Shown: piece after piece, positions 1 through 11,700 of the stretch
Layout of the letters: each line of letters starts with the position of its first letter
Position numbering within the stretch: position 1 is the stretch's first letter
Assembly (NCBI GenBank): GCA_017165825.1
Contig: CM029376.1
Coordinates: 21,329,952 to 21,393,951, forward strand
From: Hepsetus odoe
Taxonomy: Eukaryota; Chordata; Actinopteri; Characiformes; Hepsetidae
Direction: 5' to 3'
Length of the DNA: 64,000 bases
The notes under the pieces: model-generated
What the model saw: the letters and a program-made list of their open reading frames with translations, nothing else
Database searches by the model: none
Told to the model about the DNA's origin: nothing
Translations under genes and position numbers: made by a program

Positions 1-20
1 CAAACCAGAATGAAACTTAC

Positions 21-406
21 TGGTTCCTGGGACATTCTCCGTCCCGGAAAGCTTTATCCAGCGGGACCACGGCTTGTCCCAGGAACACGTCCAGTCCGAT
101 GAGGACCCGGTGCATGACTGTGAGGACCAGGTCGCTGCTGCCGGGTGGGTACGGGCCCACCGAACCGGCCGGGTCCTCCAACAGCCCGGGCAGCAGCTCG
201 AAACTGCACTCCTCATTCCACTCGGGCTCCTTGGACTTCTCCACCAGCCCTGTGGTGTACCTGTCCCTGCCCACCTGGATGACCGTGTACACGTACCGGC
301 TCCCGTGCTGGGCCCCGCTCCGGAGACCGCGCGCGCGAAGCACGGTGACGTTCACGTGCGTCGGAACCCAGCGCGGGTCGTCGTCGTCCAGGCTGATCAG
401 AGGCAT
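21..406 (-). CDS. rab11fip5: rab11fip5-like, first coding exon (C2 domain), partial gene
   Basis: This exon encodes the N-terminal C2 domain of a class I Rab11 family-interacting protein. These adaptors bind membrane phospholipid through C2 and Rab11 through a C-terminal Rab-binding domain, and act in endosome recycling. The product starts with a short acidic leader, then WVPTHVNVTVLRARGL, EWNEECSFEL and MHRVLIGLDVFLGQA; these match FIP5 better than FIP1 or FIP2 as I remember the families. The start at 406 gives about 10 residues before WVPTHV, as in the family. An in-frame upstream ATG at 475 would add a hydrophobic stretch with no family counterpart, so I read it as 5' UTR. The exon ends with the donor CCA|GTAAGT at 21/20, inside a Gln codon, where the family continues with WYKL. 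The usual S-D-A-Y at the C2 loop reads S-R-Y-V-Y. The rest of the gene lies beyond the left edge. Confidence 0.87.
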
Positions 407-859
407 CCGTGCAATAATAACAACAGTATAAATAATAAAAACAATAGTAAAATATAAACACTGACAGCTGCGCAATTCCCTACGTGAGCTCTAATCTCCG
501 CATGATGTCAAGCGGCTGGATTAAGTAAGAAAATACAGAAAATGAGAAAATCGATCTTTGATTTCATGACAAAACCCAAAACCGACGGCAGGTTTACATT
601 AAGTGGACGCAGCATCCAAACCCTGCGTTCCCTCCGCCTCCTCTTGGAGGGGTGGAAGGGTGGGGGCCTGCACACCACTTTCGGCAGATTTAACGTTATT
701 ACCGTGCGGGTGTAAAGTCAAATGTTAAAATCACAAAACAAACACTCATAAAAACATATTTTTCTGGCGTAATATTAGTGCATTGCGGAGCTCTCTCGCT
801 TTGGTTGACCACCACTCTTCACGTCCCCCCTCTCCTGGGCTGTGATTTGTTGTTTGTTT

Positions 860-960
860 GAGAGATTAAACTGTTAGCCAATCACAATGCAGCGTAAAGA
901 ATGTTTTCAGCCAATCATAGCGCAGGAGAGGATGTCCGCCTGAAGAAGAACGCACACGCT
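860..960 (-). promoter_or_regulatory. Candidate rab11fip5 promoter, paired CCAAT boxes
   Basis: Two CCAAT boxes read on the plus strand at 878-882 and 911-915, 33 bp apart, both within an identical AGCCAATCA context. They lie about 470-500 bp upstream of the rab11fip5 start codon, next to CpG-containing sequence. CCAAT boxes work in either orientation. The assignment to rab11fip5 rests on position only; no transcription start is visible. Confidence 0.4.
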
Positions 961-3299
961 GGGTGGAGCCCGCAGCGAACGTTATCTCCGGCACAGCGTC
1001 CCGAGATGAACAAGATTAGTTTCTAAAATGCCTTTCCTGCCGGACGCCACATCACACTCAATTCCTGAACCCTTGGTTGCGTAACACTGATGAGACTAAA
1101 CTCACAAGTTTTAAGAAACGACGAATAGTCGACAAATCCCAACATTTAACGGAAAACAAACGGAGCACAAACATGAATTATATATCTTGCGGTTCATTTG
1201 TAGTTACAGCTCTTGAGATTTAAGTTTCCTGCCAGATCGCCTAAACCTTTTTTCAACAATTTCATAAATTCGTTACTAACAACCCTTTCACTGATCACCG
1301 GACAAATTCCAGCACTTTCTCTGCCCAAAAGCACTGCAGTGTCCTCCAGATGTGTTGTCTACTGCCATCTACTGGATGAGGCCCAGTAATGCAGTTTGTA
1401 CAATTCATTTCTAACAGTTTTTTAAATTAGAATAAGGACAGAATTATACTCATTTTTCATTTAAATTATTTTTTAAAGAAAAAATCAGCACTTGTCAAAG
1501 AATATTCTTTTGTATAATAATGACAAACAACAGTTTATGGATTCACAGTGCCTACAGAATTTCTATGACAGGGTAACTGAGCTACCACGGATATACACAT
1601 CCACAACAAAGTCTGCTACAGTACACAGTAACGCAGGCGTAGACAGTCTTACTTGGCTTACACCTCATGAAGAGGATATAGATCATTTTGTACCGAATTA
1701 TTTTGGCTAGAAAATAAAAACCCCAAAAAAAGATCAGCTAGAAGCTCCAGCAGCGGTAAAATCCCAGCAGACTGGCAACAGTCAGAAATTGGCAGTATTT
1801 GAATTCTGAGTGGTGGACTCTTTGTCTCTTATTAAGGCATCTCAAAATTGTCCTTATGGCCTTTGTGCACTGACTCCCAAATATGTCCACATTGAGTGTT
1901 AATTACATAGATCTTCCCAGTTTCCTTTCCCTCCAGCAAACAAATGTATTACATGTAGGAAACAGCATAATCTTTACATTGGATTTCCTTCCCAAGCTTA
2001 CATTAGAGCTGACCTATCCATCTATACACATCAATATCCTAGCCTTACTTCCATATTCCATATTCACAAACATGGACAAACGATTCCATCAAATAATGAC
2101 CATGAAACTGATTTTACCACAACATTCAACACCCGACAACAGAATAAAAGATAGCACTTTGAACTTCCTCATCTATGAATAAATTCACGGATATGTTATT
2201 CCATTTCTATAATGATTGGTTATAATAGCACCTTGTCAATGTTATGTTATGTGTATGCACACATAGACTCAGACACGAGGAAGCTTACTTCCTTATTTAC
2301 ACTGAACATCATTACAATTGATACATTCATATTTCTCTATCACATTCTTAACTAAAATAGATTTTATCATAATATGCCCAATTTATGTAGTAAAGTAAGA
2401 ATGTTGCGCTTTAAAGATTTATGTATTTCCCCATCTCATGTTTAACAACACATTGCTCTCAAGGTTGACCTGCAAGAAAAAACGTTTGACGTTTACAGTA
2501 TGTACAATGCTACCATAGTACAGCAAGCAGGTAGGAACAATGAGCCAACATTGCAGATTTTAAAGTGTATACTTTTTTTTTTAAAAAAAGGTTACTGCTA
2601 GACTAATAAAAAGAGAACTTAAGCAGGGTGTGTGGGGACTGGAAATCTGAAAAATGATCTTTTTTTTGCCTGCCTGCTTAGTTGATTCTTCAAGGAGGTA
2701 TTTCACAATTCAGGGTTTTTCAGTTAAGATAAATCAAAAGTCAAGCTTGTTCACAATATTTAATGGTGGTTTGGACAAAATTCATGACTTTTTAAAAAAA
2801 TGTGACCAGATCATGTTTAGTGTTTGATCTTCACTTCTTTTGTGTTGCACTGAAGATACTGGTCTTATATAAAACCTACTGTTTTTTCTAAAAATGGACA
2901 AAATCATGTTGTGAAGCTCAAAAGCAATACCTGAGCAAAGCCTGTATTTTCCTGTACATTTGTCCGTTTAGATATGTTCCAGGCAGATATATTACAGAAA
3001 CTACATAAGCAATTCTATCTGAGTGTGCTTAGCAACACAATGTGGGTTGAGGCAAGTGTGTGAGGATTAAGGCATGCACATACTCTACACAAGATAACTG
3101 GGCAGCTCAATGCTTCCACTGCCTGTTAGCTATGCTAAGTTCATAGCTCCAGTGGAAATTAAAGAAGCTATTGACAAATACCAAACATGTTCTTGGGCTA
3201 CCAACTGCATTTGTGTTAAGGACATTATTGTGTAAGTGGACAGTTTGGCCGAATCGTTGTTATCCGTCCTACTGAGAAAACCTGCTTTGTGAAATTCCA

Positions 3300-3345
3300 G
3301 GCTATTGTGACATCACATGACTCAACAAATTATGACATCACAGAG
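3300..3345. promoter_or_regulatory. Cluster of bZIP-type sites in bend4 3' flank
   Basis: TGACATCA occurs at 3308-3315 and 3333-3340, with an exact AP-1 consensus TGACTCA at 3318-3324 between them. The cluster lies about 100 bp past the bend4 stop codon. Function is unproven. Confidence 0.25.
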
Positions 3346-3436
3346 GGAAACCTTAGGCCATGTAGTTACAACAGTCTGTACAGTGTGTCCTGACACTGCA
3401 GAAAAGCCTGCTGGTCCTAGTCATCCTCAGTGAGCT

Positions 3437-3681
3437 TTAGTCCCCCAAGCCATTCTGTGAAGTCTTCAGGTATAGCTCGTCCTGAGACAGCTGTCCATCA
3501 TAACCCTCCAGGTACAGACTGCTTCCACTGCTGCTGCTACTGCTGCCTCCACCAGGCAGGAAGGTTCCAACAGCCCGGCCCTGACGTGCGTGACCAACCG
3601 CATCACTGAACACCTTATTAATCTGCTCCTCAGATGGCATCCACCAGTCTGGGTTTGACGCACAGTGCATCCGGATGAACT
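3437..3681 (-). CDS. bend4: bend4 coding exon 6, BEN domain end and C terminus
   Basis: Acceptor TGTCCCCAG|AGTTCATC completes a Glu codon; stop TAA at 3437-3439. It encodes EFIRMHCASNPDWWMPSEEQ, INKVFSDAVGHARQGRAVGT and a tail ending in SQNGLGD. Human ends in SQDGSGD. A Gly/Ser homopolymer (GGGSSSSSSGSS) sits between the BEN domain and the tail and appears to be a fish-side insertion. Confidence 0.95.
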
Positions 3682-6600
3682 CTGGGGACAGATATATTTA
3701 CATTTACACATCTCCATTCAGCAGATGCCCTTATGAGTCAGTTACAGAAAGAATGAGAAGGGAGAGATGAGTCAGCAAGGAACAGAAGGAGAGAGGGATG
3801 TGGGTAGGACAGAGGGCAGAGAGGGCAGTTGTTTTTGTGAGCATACAGAAACAGCTGGGGAAATTATAAGCAAAATTAAATGAACATTTCCATGAAAACT
3901 CTAATTTTCCAATGTAGACTTAGATTCTTCTGATTGGCATCATGCAAATGAATAGTCTAAATCACACACACTTGTGTCAAACTGTCAAACTTGTGTCAAA
4001 CAGACTGTAAAGTAATCTTAAACATACTTAAGCTGTTTCTGGCACTGATTGGCATACTGTTATCTGTTAAAAAGGACAACAGTACATCTAGTATGTTTGT
4101 GTTTTCTGGGATGAGATTAAAGTTACTTTGTCTGTGCTCTGTTATAGTGAACCTGGTTCTTCTGACTTAGCAGTTTTGGTTAAGGTATGATTTGTAGGGA
4201 GAGTGAAATATCTTGTAATGCACTTACACTTCTCTTCTTACTTCTTATTCTGTCGTGATTCTTCATTCTAGCTATCAGCACAGATATTAGTTCAGGCAGT
4301 ATCTTAGCTCAAAGGCTTTCTGAACTCTAACCTGTTTGTACTGGCTCTGTATACATTTTCATCTTGACACCTGCCTAGTCTGCAACCACACTAAGCAAGA
4401 CTATTTGAGATTTCTAAACAATTCAGTTTGAGGCAACTGTGCAATGGTTTAGACATGCAGTTTCCATGATACTAACAGTGAATATGCTTTCCTTGGCAGT
4501 GACCAGCGATATTAGTCTTTATGGTTAAGGAACAAAGTTTTGACCTTAAATTTCAACATGTTTTGGCTGATTGTCTTCCTTTGGGGGTAAGGGAAAAGTT
4601 GTGTAAATTTCATTTTTTTTCATTTTGATGAGGTTTTCTTTTCATCCAGAGCGAAGACTGCAAAACATCCAGCACTTATTAAACATTTATCAATCCAGCG
4701 TAATGAATGCACATAATTCATGCTGCACTTTTACATGTAAATTTTAAAAACTGGTTTCAATGAGTCACTGAATTGCTTTATCAGCCCTGGTGCTGATGTC
4801 ATGTACCTCTCAGGCAAGTGACTTTAATGGGATTGAGAGGCCGTCTCTCTGGCCCAACATCGTTCATGATCGAGCGCTTCCTTTTCCCCAAACCACACGA
4901 GTACTTCAGTTCATCTGTGGTGAAGACGAAGCGGATGAGGTAACGCAACAGCCGCCGACCATCCTTCTTTGATGAGTTCACCGCCTCATCCCACTGTTTG
5001 TTGGTGATGAAAAGAGGGTAGTTCCCCAACAGTTGCTTACTGCCCTGGAGGGGGGAGTTTAGCAGATTTAAATAAAGTATTTATTTTAATTTTTAGTATG
5101 ATCCAATAACATAGCTAGCATGCTATCCCTCATCTAGAATAAAGGTTAAACATGAATGGTAAATTATTCACATTTTCTTTGTTTTTTTCATCTTATCTCT
5201 CTTACTTCTTACAAAAATGAAGTTGCAGTCTAAATGACAGGGCTGGAGGTCAAAACAATCATTACACATTTCTCAGACAGAGTCTTTTCTGATGACAGCG
5301 CTTCAGAAACAACAGCCAGACATGAGGCAGCATTCTGTAATGTTGTCATTTGCATCCTTTTATGTAACACCACATTTTCACAACCTTATTATAGCGCAGA
5401 ATTTGAATGTCAGTTTCTCTTCTCTTTTCAGTTTCTGGTGACTGGTTTATTTTTAGTGAAAAAAAATGCATCTGAAGGAAATTCACTAAAAGTTCTGCTA
5501 TGCACAGCTCTAAGTCTAAATAAGAGCCTGTAGATATCAGTTATCAAAATATCAAAAGTGTCTGTGGCAGTTTTCTAGCAGTTTTCTAATATTTCTAGTA
5601 TACTGAAGTTACAGCAGAGAGCCAAAATGGCCAGTTTTGCAGTATTTTTCTGCTTTTGTCTTAAAGAGAAGCTGAAAGAACATCTGCTGCAACTCACAGT
5701 TTAAACGGTCATAAAATGCACCTGCAGTTTGTGTTATTGTTAAACAAATGACACTTTTGAACCCAAGAATAACTAGAAATATCTGCTGGTGTGAAATAAA
5801 ACCACTACCCTCTCTTCTTTAATGAACTTGCATTTTCTGGTTTGCCCTAAGCTCACTGATGGGTCCACCAGTACATGCACCCTTATAAACTCAGTACAAT
5901 TCAGTTAGCAAGTATAGAAAGTCATTTGCACAGTTTGTGTGATTAGCTTCAGCAAACTGAATGTTTAAGACACACTGCGTGCACAGAGCACAGCCAATTC
6001 AAGGCACAATCTGTGCTGCATCTTCTCACTTACGTACATCTGGCCCAGAGTCTGGATCTCTAACGTCCGTGAGCTGCTCTTCAGGAGGAGGTGGCACTAA
6101 CTGGTTGTAGTGTTGCAGGACTGTCTTAAAGTAATCCAGCACAGTCTGACATGGTGCTGCGGACACACACCATGACCATCAGAACCCAACTGTGATTATG
6201 ATATTCACATTTATTGTTTATCTGGGAAAACATGCTGCACTGAATAAAAACATATATTAAAACATAATTATAGCATTATTGTCATGAATGCAGGGCCTGT
6301 GTGACAACCTTGAATTTATGAATTGGAGTTTGTGACTAATATCATTACAGTATGACACATGAGCAGAAATTAAATATGACCCATGTAATAAGAAACTAGA
6401 TTTCACAATTAAAATTCATGCATGGCAATCCAAAATCTTAATTGTTATGTTGATTTAATTAAATAAATGAGCGAGCAGTGGTCAACAGGTTAGGGACTAG
6501 GTCTCAAAATTGGAAAGTTGTGGGTTCAAGTCCCGAACCAGTAGGTTGCACTGAGCAAGGTGCCATTCCCCAACACTACTCCACGGGCACATGGCTGCCC

Positions 6601-8347
6601 ACTGCTACACATTTGGAGTAAGAGTTAAATGCAGAGGTTGCACTTTGTTATGAATGTTCCAACAATCAATAGTAACATTACAATCAATCCTTAAACTCAA
6701 CTAAAATTGAAACTTAAATTCATGAATCACAATGCTATAAAGCACTTTTAAACTCCTTAAAGTGCCTGAAGTGTTTGGACAGTGATGTACCTGGGAAACT
6801 GTCCAGCCTGTGACGGAGATCCTCATTCTCTTGCTGCAAGCTCAGGACCTCTTGCTCTAGCTCTACACAGCGCGGACAACAGCCTTCTTCCTCCTCCTCA
6901 TCCCCAGGCAGTGTTGAGGAAGGGTGTCCATATGACTCTGATGGTGTAGGCGAGCTCCAGCCGCCAATGTTGTGTGGGGGTGAACCAGAGGCAGCTGGCT
7001 GGTGCTCAGTCTTGAGGCGAGGCTCCCCCTGTTAGTAAAGTTAGGCAGTATGATTGTATTCATGATTTGTCAAATTTGAACTGCATCACAGCACACTTTT
7101 CCCAGTATATGCTTGGTATCATAAGTGCTTCTAAAACACTGAACAACTGTATGCACAATAAAAAAAAAACATAATACACAATGAAAACATAATACACAAC
7201 AACTGAGAGTGTTAAATATTATATATAAACTATATATATATTATGTATAGTGAATTCAAATATTATTGATTTTATATTTCTGCCCTATCATACGCTGCTA
7301 CCTGTGTGGGTCCTGCTCCGGCCAGCAAGTAATTCTGTAAGGATTCAGTGAAGACCTGCAGGAGGTTGGATGTCTGCTGCTGGTTCCACTGGTCCCCACC
7401 ATGCTGTTGTGATTCCTGGGGTGCTGAGCATTCCAGATCTACAAGCCTGGGCTTGGACTCAGGAGGCTCGGACTGACAACCCACCTCTTGCTTGATGACA
7501 GTAGAGATGGAGGAGGATGGGGGGCTGAGGGCTGGTGGGGGGGCCAAGAGTCTGCCATTACCATTCAAAAGGCTCAAAACACGACTGCATTGTTGAGCAA
7601 ACGCGTCCAGGATCAGCCGGTTTTCTGCAAGAATCAATGGGACGGGAAAGATAAAGATCTGGGACCCAGGTGTTTTATTCAATTATTATAATACAATATT
7701 ATTCAGTAACTACTATGTATTATTTAGTTACCGTCATGTAGTATTCAGCAACTATAATGAATTATTCAGTAACTCTTCTGAAAAAAACGTATGCATTATA
7801 GAGGAACTTTGATGTATTATTTGGGAACTCTTCTAAATGTGATGTATTATTCAGTAACTCTATTGAATTATTAAATAAGTTCTACAAATCCTAGTATAAA
7901 AATTGGGGGTTGGGAACACAGTCTGACCTATATATTTCTTTTCTTTTACGTATGCCAAAGAAGACAAAAAATGTTATTTGACATTCAGCCAGACTGTTCC
8001 AAATATCATTAAACCCTTTCTTTTATATCACAGGGCAGGTTAAATGCCCCTGATTATCTTAAACAATAACCAAGTTAATTCAGTGACAGGGTGTGGGCAT
8101 GGGAAAGGGGTACAGTTGACTGGCATCACTTTTTATTGGTGCTTTTTCACATTAAAGGATTTGATACTACATTCTCCCATTCCATCCTATTTCAGGTGTA
8201 ACTGCAATAATGGTTTGGGGTCAGGTGCAACATGGAAGGCTGTAACAAACACAAATTGTAGTTATTTTAGTTTGAAAATGTCAGCGCAAGCTGCGTGTAG
8301 TATGAGGCTTTTCTGTAGCTGCTTCTGAGCAAGTCTTTCTCATGCTC

Positions 8348-8402
<55 letters not shown>

Positions 8403-8685
8403 GTCTGTCTGTCTTTCACTCTCTTACCCTCTTTGGTCAGCAACAGCTCAGTTCCCTCTGGTCACAAGATATTACAGCAGAGCAGAGTGAGAACACGGAC
8501 ATAAACCCTAACACAAACACACTCACATGCACTTCACAAACATCTACCTTATACTCTCAATTAGTAGTTACTTTATGAGCTCCTACATTACAGATTGTTT
8601 TCTAAGTGTATACTTAGAAACTTACACACTGGAGCACACCTTTTCTCCTGCACACTTTAACAGAAAGCATAGCACAATGAAAACA

Positions 8686-8764
<79 letters not shown>

Positions 8765-11700
8765 GCACAACACTTTATTACATGGACCAACCTTTTATTT
8801 TTACACTTTATAAAGTTCACCGATCTTATAGCCCCTCTGTATAGAGATACAATTACAGACTGAACACCATCTGTTGAAGCACACTTTGTCAGCTGGCCTC
8901 CATCACTTTCATTATTGTTCAGTTTCAACCACATTACCACTAGTGACCAGATGTTTTCTGGGTGTTGGGCCATTTTCAATACAGCAGTACTGTCAGTGTC
9001 ACTACTAGCCTGAGAGTGGCCAGTCATCAGGAAAAGAAAATAGCACTGTGCTCAAACCTTAAAGATTAACATGGCCAGAAATAGGCTCTAATCTAACTGT
9101 AGTTAAAGTGACTGTTATTCATTGTGAACCTCAGTGAAATGCAACCTCTGCTTTTTTTGCTGATACCTAACTATATGTGTTTAACTATATGTTTAGTTTG
9201 GTATACTGGATTATTTTCTGAAATACAGAAAATATTTACATAAAGAAAGATCCCTTTTGATGATCCCTGTGACTCTGTCCTGAACCCTGTCTATGTCCAG
9301 TCCACACATGACAAATAACTCAGTAATCCTTCTCAATTGCTTTTGGAGGAATTGAATTAACTCCACTAATTATTCCTGTTTTGAATTTCCACTTTCAGCC
9401 TCTGATGAAGTCGTAAGCCACCATTTCTGCAAACTTTTCTCTTCTTTGCTGAATTGCACTTCCCTTCATTTACCAACATTTGTTATGCATCTTTAACAAT
9501 CAAGCATGCATCTTTAACAATCTTCTTTAATCCCTTAAATGCAAACATATGCTAACAAACATTAGATCATAATAACTTAAATACATTTCACACTTTCATA
9601 GCTACCACCAAACAATTCATACTAGTTACTGAAGAAGTACTGAGATTAGGAACTAAATGGCTACAACGCATTAATCACTGTACTATGTTTATACTACCAG
9701 TGCCAATATCTTATGAAGTACAATTCCATATGCCTAGAGTTTTCCTTTATAATATCCCAGTTTCCTTAACAACACCCTTCCCTAATTCACCTCAACTGTA
9801 CAGTACAGTTTAACTACAGAAAAATGTCTCCCTGTCTGTTCCTGCCACTCATGGATGATGGCGTTTCCCTTTTTAAATGTTGACTCCTCTCACATTTTCC
9901 TTCTAAATACTGCCGTTGTTGCCTTCAGCTTGTTCAGAAGAACTGGGCTTGAAACCTTTTAAAGCCCGGAGCTGCAGGCTTGCTTTTCACTTATTAATCT
10001 GCAGACTCATTATTCAGGAACTAGGCTACTATGAATTATTAACTATGATGAATTATTCAGTAACTACTAAAAATTATTCGCTACAATGAATAATTCAGTA
10101 GGCTAACTACAGTGAATTATTCAGTATATGTCATGAATTATTTACTATGATGAATTATTCAGTAACTATGATGAATTATTCAGCAACTACTCAGAAACTA
10201 AAGCACAAGTTTTTAAGTTACTAAAGTGGGGCGATGCAGTGTAGGCTTTATTTGTGTCCATGCAGTTTAAGAGGTGAACTCACCAATAAACTCAATTGTA
10301 ATGAATTTTTAATTGATTCATCCTTTTCAAACACGGCAGTTCCTCCACACTCTACCACCCCCATGCCCACATCCACATCCACCACAAACCCCCCCAAACC
10401 CCGGCCTCAGGCCGCAGCACCATCTCTAGTGTCTCTTGGAGGATGATTATGAATTTGTCGCTCTCACACAAAGGCACAGGGCAAGCAATTATGGGATGCG
10501 TGCAGTTGCCGTGGCAGCCGTGTGACGGGCGGCTGCAGTTGCTGAGACGTGTCTATCGGGTGCAAGCAGATGTGGCGATTTATTAATATGCACGGCGTCT
10601 CTGTTTACTCCTGCAGAGATGTGTTTGATAATATCCTTCCCCTCACACTCCTCTTTTCCTTGCCTGCTCATTTTTGCCCTCCCCCTCTGCCTTCCTTGCT
10701 CTCACCCTCTCTCCTTCTGCCCTTTCGACTCCTACTTTTCTTACTTTCCCTCTTTTTTCACTCTCGCTCCTTCCATCTCATCCTCTCACTCTCTTCCTGT
10801 CACCAGCTCCCCTTTCTCTTTCTCTTTCTCTTTTTCCTCCTCCCTCTCTGTCTGCATCACGCCATGCAGAGAGAGCTCCCTGAAATTTCATTAAACACAA
10901 CATGCTCCGCAGAGCGAAATTTATGAGCCTCATTTGTTTTAATCACAATCTCTTGCGAGATTGGGCGCGCTCTAAAATGTAATTTTGCTTTATTGCACAC
11001 TTTCCAGAGCCTTGTTATTGCTTTGCTGTGTCTCAGAAAAACACCAGCTACTCCTTATCCCAAAACCAGCTTCTCCAGATTGGCAACAGACATGTTCTGT
11101 GCAAACACAGGGGCGAAATCAGCTCTTCCCCACTTCAGCTGCCTTTTTCACCCTGCCTTTTAAACAGCAACGAAATTTACTCCCCTCTTCACGACTCCCT
11201 TATCCATCACCCATTACACCTTTACAATACATAAATCCATTACACCTACCACCAGCACTGGCTCCTTCACTGCCTTTTAGCCCAACCCCGAACATGCACG
11301 CATAAAGAGGAAATTATTTATAAACTGTGAGGGGAAAACTGCACGATGACGCATGACGGTACACTACTGACTGCATAAATGGCATTTATAAATGAAGGAT
11401 CTTAAGAGTTCCTGTAAAGCAGGCTTCTTTTTGTTTAGACTGATACTAGATACAAAAGAGAGAAATGATAACTGATCAACAACACTCTGTTAGTTTCATA
11501 CTTATTTGCTATCCCAGAGACGTAATATAACACTCACTATCTCTAAATCTTTGATGTGTGGAGGAAGCACAATAGGTAATACTAGCAAATGAGTGGATGA
11601 GTTTTAAACATTAATGATATGTTTAAATGGAATATTTATAGTAAAAAATGCCTGCGTAATGTCTGAAATGACTGCTGAAGTGTGGAGTGATTTCTCTTCT

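Larger units (their letters stand above)
407..3436. other. Intergenic region between rab11fip5 and bend4, with bend4 3' UTR
   Basis: No convincing coding exon is visible. The left 600 bp holds the presumed rab11fip5 5' UTR and promoter. The right end must hold the bend4 3' UTR, which runs leftward from 3436. A weak minus-strand ATTAAA lies at 2759-2764; I saw no AATAAA on that strand. Short open frames at 1492-1710 and 1883-2182 have no recognisable domain and are AT-rich. Confidence 0.5.

Noticed and set aside
407..475. Upstream in-frame ATG of rab11fip5 at 475
   Set aside because: It adds a hydrophobic 23-residue leader from AT-rich sequence with no counterpart in the family; the ATG at 406 gives the expected length before the C2 domain.
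1492..2182. Two small open frames between rab11fip5 and bend4
   Set aside because: No domain, no splice context, AT-rich; consistent with chance.
3437..5044. BEN-domain exons as NACC1 or NACC2
   Set aside because: The sequence NSSKKDGRRLLRYLIRFVFTTDE, the coiled-coil exon and the MEEEM N terminus fit BEND4, and the shisa3-atp8a1 neighbourhood agrees.
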